Of a stretch of DNA of 64,000 nucleotides, positions 1 through 8,880 are shown one piece after another. The DNA is taken from positions 310,001 to 374,000 of the forward strand of contig QGFZ01000002.1 of the NCBI GenBank assembly GCA_003149065.1, given 5' to 3'. Source of the stretch: Ruminococcaceae bacterium R-25. GTDB taxonomy: Bacteria > Bacillota > Clostridia > Saccharofermentanales > Saccharofermentanaceae. Every line of letters starts with the position of its first letter. Positions within the stretch are counted from its first letter, which is position 1. Under the pieces are notes generated by a model. That model did no database searches, was not told where the DNA came from, and worked only from the letters and a program-made list of their open reading frames with translations. Both the position numbers and the translations under genes were made by a program.

Positions 1-237
1 TCGCCCATCTTCGGCGGCACGGCTGACCCGCACAACATCCTTTATGTGCCTGTCGGCATCAACAAGATCAAGGAAGGCATGGACAATACCCTTGCAGATC
101 TTGTTGAGCAGGGAAAAACTTCGTCTTTTAACTGTAAGCCTGAATACAAGGGCAAGAGCGTAATTCCCAGCAGGATTACCATCACATCCGGAAAAGACGG
201 CGTCGAAGTTTTCAAGCAGACGATTGAGATCTGGTAA
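1..237 (+). CDS. C-terminal fragment of an unrecognised protein
   Basis: The reading frame is open from base 1 to a TAA at 235-237, so the gene begins outside the window. The visible 78 residues start SPIFGGTADP and end in a beta-rich stretch (KSVIPSRITITSGKDGVEVFKQTIEIW region). There is no membrane segment or cysteine motif beyond a single Cys. I do not recognise the family. It is followed after 23 bases by a GNAT gene with its own ribosome site (AAAGGGG), so the two may be co-transcribed. Confidence 0.6.
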   Translation, partial: SPIFGGTADPHNILYVPVGINKIKEGMDNTLADLVEQGKTSSFNCKPEYKGKSVIPSRITITSGKDGVEVFKQTIEIW

Positions 238-260
238 AAAGATTCAAAAGGGGTAATAGA

Positions 261-776
261 ATGATCCGCAAGGCAGCATTAAAAGATGCGGCCGCTATTG
301 CTGCGATTGAAGTATCCAGCAGCCGCTACGCATACAAAAATATAGTTCCTGACGAGTGCCTGTTTAACGACCTGTCAGTTGAATCCCGCATCCCGGTCTA
401 CGAGAGGTGGCTTAATGAAAAGCGCTTCGAATTATATGTTTTCGAAGATTCCGGCACGAATGAGATCAAGGGCATGATGGGCATCGGCAGGTGTGAAGAT
501 GAAGACAAAGATAATGCCTTTGAGCTCCACTTCATCTATGTTGATCCTGAATATGTGCGAAAGGGCATAGGCGCGCAGATGCTTGAATTCTTTGAGCAGA
601 AGGGCGCTGAGAGAGGCTTTGGGGAATTCGTTATCTGGGTCCTTGCAGAAAACCGCATGGGCATCAATTTCTACGAAAAGCACGGCTATGGTTCCGACGG
701 CAAGGAGAAGGTCTTCAAGAGATGGAACCAGCGCGAGATCAGATATGTGAAAGAAATATCGCAATATAGGTTTTGA
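261..776 (+). CDS. GNAT family N-acetyltransferase
   Basis: Predicted to transfer an acetyl group from acetyl-CoA to an amine; the substrate cannot be told. The 171 residues have the usual GNAT length. The N-terminus (MIRKAALKDAAAIAAIEVSS) is the typical first strand and helix, and the acetyl-CoA loop is seen around residues 95-105 (VDPEYVRKGIGAQML, fitting R/Q-x-x-G-x-G/A). The FYEKHGY segment near residue 138 is the common motif B. The ATG at 261 has AAAGGGG about ten bases upstream. The family call is secure, the function is not. Confidence 0.85.
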   Translation: MIRKAALKDAAAIAAIEVSSSRYAYKNIVPDECLFNDLSVESRIPVYERWLNEKRFELYVFEDSGTNEIKGMMGIGRCEDEDKDNAFELHFIYVDPEYVRKGIGAQMLEFFEQKGAERGFGEFVIWVLAENRMGINFYEKHGYGSDGKEKVFKRWNQREIRYVKEISQYRF

Positions 777-871
777 TATAATATTCTCGTTGGGACATGA
801 TGTTTTAATCTGATTTGATCCAAGATGATGAATTACGGCATATGAGTTAAGGGATATTGAAGGTGGAAACG

Positions 872-1942
872 ATGTCGGAAAACAAACAGTTTATCGGTGC
901 TGTTAATGTTACGAGCTCGGAAGTCAGGTGCCCCGGGTGCGGTGGAACTATTGGTATTAAATACGACCCGGAGAGTTTGAATCTGACATGTCCATTCTGC
1001 GGAAAAGTTTCAACGCTTCCGCAGCCGGGAAAAGTTCCGGTTGTTCAGGAATTCGATTTCAACACGGCTTTGCAGCGTTCCAGTGTAAACTGGGGTCATG
1101 TTAAGAAACTGATAGTGTGCGCAAACTGCGGTGGTCAGACACTTTACGACGCGGAACAGATAACCGGTGCATGCCCATTTTGCGGCTCGACGAGCGTAAC
1201 CCCTGCTGCGGAAAACCCTCAGATCATGGCTCCTCAGTCAGTAATCCCGTTTTCTATTAGTAAGGATAAGGCGCAACAATGCTTTTCAGATCTTATGCAT
1301 AGAAAGCATTGCCTTAGAAAAGGTGTTGCTGACAGCAAACTTGAAAACCTCATTGGTATTTATATTCCGTTCTGGACATTTGACGCTCTAACAGTGTCAT
1401 CTTTTTCGGCATTCTACTACATCGGTAAGTTGAAGAATTATTTCTACGGTACCTGGAATAAGGATTTTGATGACATGATCATTTTCGCATCTGACAAGTA
1501 CCGTAATCCGTTCACGGCAAGAGTTCAGGATTATGATTTTACAAAAGCGGTTCCTTATTCACCTGAATATCTGGCAGGCATTCCTGCAGAACGTTATACG
1601 GTTGGTCTTAACGAGGCTTGGGAGCGCGCCAAAAGCCAGATGCCGAGAAAAATTGAAAGAGCTATTCTCCGGAAGTATGGTATTCATAACTTCATTGATA
1701 ACCTGGCAACCAACTACTACAATGTCAGATTCAGATACTTGTTAGTGCCCATGTATTTTGCTTCTTACAGATTTAAGAAGCGCAGATTTCCGGTCGTCAT
1801 CAATGGGCAGACTGGTAAAACATTCTGTGATGCTCCGACTATCATTCCATTTATAGTGCTTCCGTTAGTAGGCCTCTTTTTGATTCTGGTGTTCATACTA
1901 GTCGTTTATCTTATGATAAAAACCGGAAACTTGGTAATTTGA
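872..1942 (+). CDS. Double zinc-ribbon protein with C-terminal membrane segment
   Basis: Unknown function. Two treble-clef or zinc-ribbon modules are visible: CPGCGG...CPFCG at residues 20-43 and CANCGG...CPFCG at 83-104, followed by an aromatic-rich domain and one hydrophobic membrane span near residues 325-350. I place the start at ATG 872 because AAGGTGG lies 6 bases upstream; an in-frame TTG at 857 has no such site. The frame ends at TGA 1940-1942 just after a run of five A (1918-1922). With one extra A the frame would continue for 24 more codons to TAA 2008-2010, 26 bases before a terminator, so the C-terminus may be frameshifted. A bacterial TFIIB-like zinc-ribbon membrane protein is the closest description. 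Confidence 0.75.
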   Translation: MSENKQFIGAVNVTSSEVRCPGCGGTIGIKYDPESLNLTCPFCGKVSTLPQPGKVPVVQEFDFNTALQRSSVNWGHVKKLIVCANCGGQTLYDAEQITGACPFCGSTSVTPAAENPQIMAPQSVIPFSISKDKAQQCFSDLMHRKHCLRKGVADSKLENLIGIYIPFWTFDALTVSSFSAFYYIGKLKNYFYGTWNKDFDDMIIFASDKYRNPFTARVQDYDFTKAVPYSPEYLAGIPAERYTVGLNEAWERAKSQMPRKIERAILRKYGIHNFIDNLATNYYNVRFRYLLVPMYFASYRFKKRRFPVVINGQTGKTFCDAPTIIPFIVLPLVGLFLILVFILVVYLMIKTGNLVI

Positions 1943-2036
1943 GTCATATTGGCTCTTCGCGGCAGAACATCGATATTGATGACAGCGAGGTCGTTAAGCG
2001 CTTTGCTTAATCAAACCCAAAAAGCATTATTGAAAT

Positions 2037-2065
2037 GCGGTATCCCCGAAATGGATACCGCTTTT
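2037..2065 (+). terminator. Intrinsic terminator after the zinc-ribbon gene
   Basis: A perfect 9-base stem, GCGGTATCC (2037-2045) and GGATACCGC (2053-2061), with a 7-base loop and TTTT directly after it. Confidence 0.85.
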
Positions 2066-2270
2066 GATAATATAAGGCTCGGCGGCACGGGTTATATCCT
2101 GAAATTCGGCGGAGATGACAAGTGGCTCGATGGCAAGATGGTCTTCCTGCCCAAGAAAAAACGAAGCGCCAGTGATATTCCTTTAATTTGTCCCGTAGAA
2201 ACATCGATTCTATCGGTAACATCCGCGCTCCGGCATAGTGTATTCTGTCCTTAATAGGGGAGGACCTGCC
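2066..2270 (+). other. Intergenic stretch with a possible coding remnant
   Basis: Between the terminator and the next start there is no ORF with a ribosome site. Bases of about 2084-2165 translate in one frame to a protein-like string (LGGTGYILKFGGDDKWLDGK and a lysine-rich tail). It has no start codon after the terminator, so at most it is a decayed fragment. The last bases carry the ribosome site (AGGGGAGGA, 2256-2264) of the next gene. Confidence 0.3.
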
Positions 2271-3548
2271 ATGCTGACTGTACTGTTATGGGTCTTATGC
2301 GGGATAGGTATCATTTTTCTGTTTGTCTTTCCGGGAAAAAGAGAAGGCAAACCGCTGTTGTCTGACCGTGAGACAGTGGTCTCTGATGCTGCGGCAAATA
2401 TCGCTTCAGTGACTTTAATACTGGCCCAGTTCCTCTTCCCGTTATACGGATATGTTATGTCTCCCACGGGAAATATCAGGCCTTACGATGGTTCGACGGA
2501 AGAATTCCGGAGGCAGTTCAGAATGCATTTCACGGAATATAACGTCAATTTCCTTCCGCCGTTCGATCTGCTTCGCGGAAACAGTGTCTATTTATTCGTG
2601 ATGATCATTGCCGTGTTCTGCTTCTTTTCGGGCATGCACCTTTACAAAAACGGCTTGAAGATCCGGCACAAGATATTGATCCTCATCCCGGTCCTGGTCC
2701 TGATCGCAACTTTTGTCTGGGCTTATTTTTTCAGGCTTTCCAAAAAACCGAAGATCCGGCCTTTCGTCAGATATCAGATCATCGTTCAGTTCGATGCCAT
2801 CGTGAGATATCTATTGGGCGCGTTTATCATGATCGCTTTGCTCTACAACATATATGCGCTCTTGAAAAAGCTCCTCAAAAACGAGACCGTTCCCCTCATC
2901 GTGATCCTTGTGCTGTCGTTTCTGGCGCCCTTAGTCCACGTCAGGGGCGACGGAATGTTGGCAGCCGAACCAAAGATCGGACACCTCCTTTTCGGCCCTG
3001 ATATCCCTCTTTTCCCGATAGGCATGCTCGTAATGAAGCTTAAGGACAAGCTACTGCCGCGCTCGAAAAAGGCTGCCATGAAACACATCTTTTTGTGGAC
3101 TTCCGTCTCAGCCATTTCATTCTGTCTGATCTTCGGCCTTCAGTCTTTACTTACTAAACTTGCAGGCGTCCGTTTCTCCGAAGCATACAGCTGTTTCGAT
3201 ACTCCGGAATTCCGCGCCAAATACAGCATGCTCGAAAAGATCTACCCGGTCTCATCCATACCCTGGCTCACCCTTGGTTTTGCCCTGTCGATGCTGCTCC
3301 TGGCACTGGCGCTCATCATCGGTACCGGAAATCCCATAACGCGGTTTTCCCGTTGCTATTGCTGGATTGTAACAGTGTTACTTTTCAGCAGACACATCTT
3401 TTTCGAGGTCAGCGGATACGAAAGAAGATTCTGGACTGAACTGCTCAATATGTCGGACGACTGGTTCGTCGCCGTGCCCGTTTTCTACTTCATTTTGTCC
3501 TTGGTCCTGGCATTCATCCTGGACAGGGGCAGGAACAAGCCTGCCTGA
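2271..3548 (+). CDS. Polytopic membrane protein, unknown family
   Basis: A 425-residue hydrophobic protein with about ten membrane segments; the first (LTVLLWVLCGIGIIFLFVF) begins at residue 2. Basic loops (KRSRKKAA-like stretches) separate the spans. No catalytic motif stands out. ATG 2271 is chosen because AGGGGAGGA ends 6 bases upstream; an in-frame GTG at 2238 lacks a site. It could be a transporter-like or sensor-like protein; I do not recognise it. Confidence 0.75.
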   Translation: MLTVLLWVLCGIGIIFLFVFPGKREGKPLLSDRETVVSDAAANIASVTLILAQFLFPLYGYVMSPTGNIRPYDGSTEEFRRQFRMHFTEYNVNFLPPFDLLRGNSVYLFVMIIAVFCFFSGMHLYKNGLKIRHKILILIPVLVLIATFVWAYFFRLSKKPKIRPFVRYQIIVQFDAIVRYLLGAFIMIALLYNIYALLKKLLKNETVPLIVILVLSFLAPLVHVRGDGMLAAEPKIGHLLFGPDIPLFPIGMLVMKLKDKLLPRSKKAAMKHIFLWTSVSAISFCLIFGLQSLLTKLAGVRFSEAYSCFDTPEFRAKYSMLEKIYPVSSIPWLTLGFALSMLLLALALIIGTGNPITRFSRCYCWIVTVLLFSRHIFFEVSGYERRFWTELLNMSDDWFVAVPVFYFILSLVLAFILDRGRNKPA

Positions 3549-3630
3549 CCCCGCACTTCGGTGTGCGCGTTTTCGCCGGCTAGTGTTAATATTCAAATAT
3601 CTTGTTTTCTCATGGAAAGGGGAGAGATCT

Positions 3631-4893
3631 ATGTCTGGAATAATAGCAGGATTTGAGACAACAGTACCTTTAAAGTTTAAGGAGAAGGGCTGTGATACTG
3701 AGTTTGCTGCAAAGATCAGAGGCGCCGCTTACATAAACAGTTACGATGAAGCAGCCTATGGCGCTACTGAGAATGAGAGAAGAGCAAATATCGCCAAGCT
3801 TATGCTCGAAAAGGTTGAAGGTCATCTTTCCAAGTGGTCCGAAAGAGACGAGCGCCTGTATAAAGATGGCGAGAACAAGCTGGCGCTCCTGCTCAATGAT
3901 GACATGAAAGCTCTCGGCTTTGACGGCACTGCCGGCATCAAAGAGGTCAAGATCGCAGATGAGGTCAAAGACCTTTATCAGGATCAGATCATTAAGCCCA
4001 TTAATGAAGCCCGGCAGGCAGAGTATCAGAAACAACTTGAAGAAGCAGACGTGCCTCACGGACCCTTGATCAAGCTCAGTTACAACGTAAATTCACACAG
4101 CATGACGCCCACCGGCGGCTCTTATACGACACTTTCTGTTGAATGGGCAAAGGACGGCTCTGTCATATACACGGACAGCACATTGGCCGGCGGCAAAAAT
4201 ATCCATATGGAGTATAAAGTCATACCTGAAGCTGCCCAGAAAGTTAGGGATTATGTTGTTTCGAGCAAACTTGCCGCGATTGCAAATATGCCTTCCAATG
4301 CACCTGTGATGTTTGACAATTTCACCAGCGTGACGATCACCATGATCTTTGATGACAGCAGTTTAGGCGGTGACGCATCTAAACGTGTAACGCTCGAATG
4401 CGGCCCTGTCGGATTTTCCTATAAAACCATTGAGGAAGAGCTCTCGGCCCTTTTGAAAGAGTGCAAAGAGACCGGCGAATTAATCAAGAACCAGATATAT
4501 GACGGCTCAAGTATGTTGGGCGGCATGATGGGTGTAGGTATGATGGGCGTCGGAATGATGGGTGGCCCATCGGCTGGTACTATGGGCGGATCTCCCGTTG
4601 GTATGATGGGCGGCGCGCCTGCTGCTCCTGCAGCTCCTGCAGCTTCACCGTCTTCAGGCTCCCAATGGACATGTGCTTGCGGTGCGCAGAATTCCGGCAA
4701 GTTCTGTGCTAACTGCGGCAACCCGAAGCCAGTTGATGAGACATGGACCTGCTCCTGCGGCGCTGAGAACAAGGGCAAATTCTGCGCTAACTGCGGCAGC
4801 CCCAAGCCGGTGGATGAGTCATGGACATGTTCATGCGGCACTGTGAATAAGAGTAAATTCTGTTCCGCCTGTGGCAGCATCAGGCCGGCTTGA
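3631..4893 (+). CDS. Protein with Met/Gly-rich linker and three tandem zinc ribbons
   Basis: Unknown function. Residues 1-285 form a mixed domain without recognised motifs; about residues 290-325 are a low-complexity linker rich in GVGMMGG and then AAPAAP; the C-terminus has three repeated zinc ribbons of the form WTCxCG-x6-FCxxCG whose Trp codons are at 4666, 4744 and 4822, an exact 78-base period. ATG 3631 is preceded by AAAGGGGAGA. A related design (MMGFMNNMMA linker plus one zinc ribbon) ends the protein at 52477-53511 on the other strand, and the KVRDYV/KVRELC segments look alike, so the two are probably paralogues. Such ribbon tails often mediate protein contacts. Confidence 0.75.
   Translation: MSGIIAGFETTVPLKFKEKGCDTEFAAKIRGAAYINSYDEAAYGATENERRANIAKLMLEKVEGHLSKWSERDERLYKDGENKLALLLNDDMKALGFDGTAGIKEVKIADEVKDLYQDQIIKPINEARQAEYQKQLEEADVPHGPLIKLSYNVNSHSMTPTGGSYTTLSVEWAKDGSVIYTDSTLAGGKNIHMEYKVIPEAAQKVRDYVVSSKLAAIANMPSNAPVMFDNFTSVTITMIFDDSSLGGDASKRVTLECGPVGFSYKTIEEELSALLKECKETGELIKNQIYDGSSMLGGMMGVGMMGVGMMGGPSAGTMGGSPVGMMGGAPAAPAAPAASPSSGSQWTCACGAQNSGKFCANCGNPKPVDETWTCSCGAENKGKFCANCGSPKPVDESWTCSCGTVNKSKFCSACGSIRPA
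4666..4886 (+). repeat. Tandem 78-base coding repeat (zinc ribbons)
   Basis: Three copies of a 26-codon unit encoding WTC-x-CG...FC-x-x-CG with a PKPVDE spacer. Copies 1 and 2 are more alike than copy 3, whose second knuckle is CSACG, pointing to stepwise duplication. Confidence 0.85.
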
Positions 4894-4918
4894 TCAGTTA
4901 TTAAGTTGATTCACTAGA

Positions 4919-4946
4919 GGCTGTCCGTCTGGCGGGCAGCCTTTTT
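4919..4946 (+). terminator. Intrinsic terminator
   Basis: GGCTGTCCG and CGGGCAGCC pair (one T-G wobble) around a 4-base TCTG-type loop, then TTTTTT. Confidence 0.85.
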
Positions 4947-4965
4947 TATTCACTCGAAGTTCGGT

Positions 4966-5199
4966 GACGAAAATGGTGACGGTTTTTGCCGAAATCGTCA
5001 CCGTTTCCGTCCCTCAGAGGCCTTTGGGACGATTTTGGTGACGGTTTTCGCCATTTCCGTCTCATTTTGCGTCCCTCTGAGTCACTTGCCGGATTGTTTC
5101 CAAATCAGAGCCGTTTTTGGAAACATTTTTGGAAACAGCTTATGGTTAGTGACGAAAACAGTGACGTTTTGGGGCCATTTCGTGCACCTTTTCGTCACT
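4966..5199. repeat. Cluster of intergenic palindromic units
   Basis: No convincing gene lies between 4894 and 5395. Instead there are palindromes of one design. Unit 1 (4966-5011) has 16-base arms GACGAAAATGGTGACG and CGTCACCGTTTCCGTC round a 14-base centre. Unit 2 (5026-5075) has 19-base arms round TTTTCGCCATTT, itself nested inside CTCAGAGG (5013-5020) and CCTCTGAG (5074-5081). A shorter GTTTCCAAA/TTTGGAAAC pair lies at 5096-5125. Unit 3 (5148-5199) has 19-base arms, AGTGACGAAAACAGTGACG against its complement with three mismatches, round a 14-base centre. The centres and the CGT at the start of each right arm match units at 17.2 and 56.3 kb. Confidence 0.75.
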
Positions 5200-5321
5200 T
5201 TTGGTTTTGCGCCCGCGCCAGCCCCAAAAGCCAGCCCCCACATCCCAAATTTTCAGGCAGATATTTCACCAATGTTTAAAAAATCTTTGGTTTTATTCAA
5301 ATAATTTTAACTTTTGCATAT

Positions 5322-5395
5322 TATAATTGTAAGTATGGTAACTGCGGAAGGATCTGCTTCGGGCAGATGACATTACGCCCTTTCGGGAGGCGGAT
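5322..5395 (+). promoter_or_regulatory. Probable promoter and structured leader of the large GGDEF/EAL gene
   Basis: TATAAT is at 5322-5327; no good -35 box is seen. The 60-base leader contains the hairpin ATCTGC/GCAGAT (5352-5368) and a second one in which CGCCC (5376-5380) can pair with GGG and GGCG (5385-5392), covering the GGGAGG ribosome site. I do not see the conserved bases of the GEMM cyclic-di-GMP riboswitch. Confidence 0.45.
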
Positions 5396-8300
5396 ATGAC
5401 GATACAGGACGAAATCTTTCAGAAGATTGCTGAATCATTGCTGGTGGATTATTCCAGTGTTTTCTATGTTAACGCGCTCACAAATGAATACTACTGGTAT
5501 TCGCTTAATCATGAATTCCATTCGCTGAGGCTCGAACAGAGCGGCGAAGATTTTTTCGAGAACTTGAAGCGCGACTGCAAGAAGGTCGTTTTCGAAGAAG
5601 ACCAGCATATCTTCCTGGACGATATCCAGAAGGAAAATCTCCTGTGCGCCATGAAGAAGGGCAGCATGCAGAACATCGAATACCGTCTCATGATCAACGG
5701 TGAGCCGGTGTGGCATACGCTTAGGCTGATCCGCGGCCCTGAAGAAAACAAAGAATATTTCATCCTTGGCGTCATCAATATCGATGAAGATTACCGCAGA
5801 AGAGAGCTCGAAAAAGAAATCGCCCGCCAGAAGGAAGTCTATAACCAGATTACCGGAAGTCTCGCAGCGCAGTACGCTACTTTGTATTATATCGATCTGG
5901 AGGACAGCACTTACGTTGAGATCTCTTCTACCGACGAATACAAGAAACTGAACGTGCCTGCCACAGGAAGCGATTTCTTTGCCGAGAGCAGACGAAGCAT
6001 CAAAAAATTCGTGCATCCCGAAGATCAGGACGAGATAATCCGTCTGCACTATAAAGATGCTATGCTGGATAATCTCAAGCACAGGAATTCTTTCTCCATT
6101 GCATACCGTCTGGTCGTAAATGGTCAGGTAAAGCACATCAGGCATACAGAGATCATGGCGAGCGATAAGAAGCACATTATCGTCTGTATCGAAAATATCG
6201 ACGATGAAGTACGGGCTCAGCTCGAACTGACAGAGAGCAGAAGGCAGACTGTCACATTTACGCAGATCGCAGAGAGCCTCGCTGTTCAATACGACCTGAT
6301 CTACTATGTTGACTCAAAGACCGATCACTATAAGGAATTTGCGACACAGAGGATCTACGGCGAGCTCGAGATCCAGGAGGAAGATGACGATTTCTTCACG
6401 ATCGCAGGACGCAATGCGGATCTGGTTATTCATCCGGAAGACAGGGAAAGGATCAAGCTCTTCATCGATAAGGACAATCTTATATCGCAGCTCGATAACT
6501 CGAGGCAGCTTGTTGAAGATTACCGCATGGTAGTAAACGGCGGTGCGCCGCAGTACACCAGAATGACTGTAAGATGGGCTTCCGACAAGGAGCATTTCAT
6601 CATATGCGTCGAAAACCGTGATGAGGACGTTAAGAAAGAAAAAGAACATCTTCAGGCAATTACGCTGGCTAACGAGACTGCCAGACGTGACAGCCTTACA
6701 GGCACCAGAAATAAGACAGCTTATCAGGAGTACGAAAAGCAGCTCCAGAAAGAGATCGATGAGAAGACCGACATGCCGTTCGGAATCATTGTCTGCGATC
6801 TCAATGACCTGAAGCTGACCAACGATACGCAGGGACACAAAGCAGGCGACGATTATATCAGGACAGCGTGCAGGCTGATCTGCAAGATCTTCGATCACAG
6901 CCCCGTATTCAGAGTCGGCGGCGACGAGTTTGCGGTTATCCTCAAAAATAAAGACTACACTGCACATGAAACCTTGATCGATAGTTTCAAGAAGCAGATA
7001 GAAGAAAATGTCAGGATGGGCTCAGGTCCCGTGATCGCCTTAGGTGAGGCAGAGTATAAGCCGGGCGACGATCTTACCGTCGAAGATATTTTCAAGCGCG
7101 CTGATGCCAGGATGTACGAGGACAAGGCGCGTCTTAAGGAATTGAAGAAGCGTTTAGAGTCACACTCGATGACGTTTAATACCGAAAAGGCTATCACCGA
7201 AGACAGAAGAAAGATGCTCGATTCACTTTACAAGTCCTACGAAGTAGTATCTGAAGGTACTTACATATATCTCTGTGACATGAAGTACGACTTTTCGAAG
7301 TGGTCGAAAAATGCAGTCGATACGTATAATCTTCCTTCCGAATACATGTACGGCGCAGGCGATATCTGGGAGAACTACATCCATCCTGAAGACCGCGAGG
7401 CATACCACAAAGGTATCGGCGAGATCTTCGCCGGAAATTCTTCCGGACACGATATGCAGTACCGCGTGAGAAAACCAAACGGCGAATACGACCTGTGCAC
7501 CTGCAGGGGCGTAGTAATCAGGAATCTCTTCGGCGAGCCTGACTACTTTGTTGGAACCATCCGCAACCACGGTGCGCAGAGCCACGTCGATACGCTGACA
7601 GGCCTTAGGAACCAGTACGGTTTCTTCGAAGATCTCGAAAGCTGGATCAAGAGAAAGGTTCCTGTTTTCGCATTCATCGTCGGCATCAGCAAATTCTCCG
7701 AAATCAACGAGATGTACGGCTACCACTTCGGAAACCGTGTTCTGCAGCTGTTCGCGAGAAAAGCTTACGATACGATCGGAAATTCCGGCTCCTGCTACAG
7801 GATCGACGGTACGAAGTTTGCGATCCTCAGCAACAGACTCTCATGGGACGAAGTCGAAAAGGAATACACTAATTTCCGCAACTATTTCCGTGAGAGCTTT
7901 ACAGTTGATGACAGGAAGATCCTTCTCGAAGTTAACTGCGGCGCGCTGAAGGTCGATAATTTTGATATCGATGTCCAGGCGGTCTATGCATGTCTTAACT
8001 TCGCATATCAGGAGTCAAAGACGCGCCAGCAGGGCGACATCGTTCTGTTCTACAACGATCTTAATGAGAACAACAAGTCCAGGCTCGAAAAGCTCCATGC
8101 GATCCGCGGTTCGATCATGCACGGCTACAAGGGTTTCTATCTCATGTACCAGCCGGTCGTCGATGCGCAGAGCGAGCGTCCCATCTCGGCAGAAGCCTTG
8201 CTGCGCTGGAAGAACGACCAGTATGGTGTCGTTCCGCCTGACCAGTTCCTGCCGCTCTTGGAATCCGACCCGCTGTTCCCTGAACTCGGCGAATGGATCA

Positions 8301-8869
8301 TCAGGGAAGCGATAAGGTCAGCAAAGCTCATCATAAGAAACAATCCGGACTTCGTCATAAACATCAACCTGTCTTACACCCAGCTCGAAAAAGCTGACTT
8401 TGTGGACATGGTCTTCAACATCTTAGATGAGATGGATTATCCGCCTGAAAACCTCTGTTTTGAGGTCACGGAAAGATGCAGGCTCCTGGACATCGGGTTG
8501 TTAAAGAACGTTACGACGAGCCTTAGGGCAAGAGGCATCCGGATTGCACTTGACGATTTCGGCACAGGATTCTCTTCTATCGGCATCGTAAAAGAGCTCC
8601 CGCTTGATATCATCAAGATCGACAGGGGCTTCGTCGCAAAGATCGAAGAAGAACAGGTTGACAGAGAACTGATCAAGCATTTCTCAGGCCTCGCATCGCT
8701 TTTCGGCGCCAAGGTATGTGTCGAAGGCATCGAAACCGCCGGAATGAGGGACATCCTCCAGAAACTGCAGGTCGAGAGCTTCCAGGGCTACTACTATGCT
8801 AAGCCTCTCACGCTTGACGTTCTCTTCGAGTGGCTCGATAATAACAGCTGCAAGAATGAAAAAGCTTAA
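5396..8869 (+). CDS. Multidomain PAS/GGDEF/PAS/GGDEF/EAL cyclic-di-GMP protein
   Basis: A cytoplasmic 1157-residue signalling protein without membrane spans. Three related PAS-like modules (about residues 1-140, 150-275, 285-415) precede a GGDEF domain with intact RVGGDEF near residue 506, so diguanylate cyclase activity is expected. A PAS domain (about 605-730) follows, then a second GGDEF-like domain whose signature is degenerate (RIDGTKF near 801) and unlikely to be catalytic. The C-terminal EAL domain keeps EALLRW (about 932), DDFGTG (about 1053), a KIDRGF lysine and QGYYYAKP, so it should hydrolyse cyclic-di-GMP. The protein may switch between making and breaking the messenger. ATG 5396 has GGGAGG 6 bases upstream. 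The next gene begins 11 bases after its stop. Confidence 0.93.
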   Translation: MTIQDEIFQKIAESLLVDYSSVFYVNALTNEYYWYSLNHEFHSLRLEQSGEDFFENLKRDCKKVVFEEDQHIFLDDIQKENLLCAMKKGSMQNIEYRLMINGEPVWHTLRLIRGPEENKEYFILGVINIDEDYRRRELEKEIARQKEVYNQITGSLAAQYATLYYIDLEDSTYVEISSTDEYKKLNVPATGSDFFAESRRSIKKFVHPEDQDEIIRLHYKDAMLDNLKHRNSFSIAYRLVVNGQVKHIRHTEIMASDKKHIIVCIENIDDEVRAQLELTESRRQTVTFTQIAESLAVQYDLIYYVDSKTDHYKEFATQRIYGELEIQEEDDDFFTIAGRNADLVIHPEDRERIKLFIDKDNLISQLDNSRQLVEDYRMVVNGGAPQYTRMTVRWASDKEHFIICVENRDEDVKKEKEHLQAITLANETARRDSLTGTRNKTAYQEYEKQLQKEIDEKTDMPFGIIVCDLNDLKLTNDTQGHKAGDDYIRTACRLICKIFDHSPVFRVGGDEFAVILKNKDYTAHETLIDSFKKQIEENVRMGSGPVIALGEAEYKPGDDLTVEDIFKRADARMYEDKARLKELKKRLESHSMTFNTEKAITEDRRKMLDSLYKSYEVVSEGTYIYLCDMKYDFSKWSKNAVDTYNLPSEYMYGAGDIWENYIHPEDREAYHKGIGEIFAGNSSGHDMQYRVRKPNGEYDLCTCRGVVIRNLFGEPDYFVGTIRNHGAQSHVDTLTGLRNQYGFFEDLESWIKRKVPVFAFIVGISKFSEINEMYGYHFGNRVLQLFARKAYDTIGNSGSCYRIDGTKFAILSNRLSWDEVEKEYTNFRNYFRESFTVDDRKILLEVNCGALKVDNFDIDVQAVYACLNFAYQESKTRQQGDIVLFYNDLNENNKSRLEKLHAIRGSIMHGYKGFYLMYQPVVDAQSERPISAEALLRWKNDQYGVVPPDQFLPLLESDPLFPELGEWIIREAIRSAKLIIRNNPDFVININLSYTQLEKADFVDMVFNILDEMDYPPENLCFEVTERCRLLDIGLLKNVTTSLRARGIRIALDDFGTGFSSIGIVKELPLDIIKIDRGFVAKIEEEQVDRELIKHFSGLASLFGAKVCVEGIETAGMRDILQKLQVESFQGYYYAKPLTLDVLFEWLDNNSCKNEKA

Positions 8870-8880
8870 AGGATGATACT

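Noticed and set aside
1949-2254. A 101-codon plus-strand frame starting TTG
   Set aside because: It has no ribosome site and runs straight through the strong terminator at 2037-2065.
4419-4880. A 153-codon minus-strand frame rich in Pro, Gln and Ile
   Set aside because: It is the antisense of the zinc-ribbon repeats and Met/Gly linker of the real gene.
4986-5304. Two overlapping frames of about 90 codons between the zinc-ribbon gene and the GGDEF/EAL gene
   Set aside because: They are made by the palindromic units, have no ribosome sites, and have biased composition.
5341-5395. GEMM-type cyclic-di-GMP riboswitch
   Set aside because: The conserved core words and paired helices of GEMM-I are absent.
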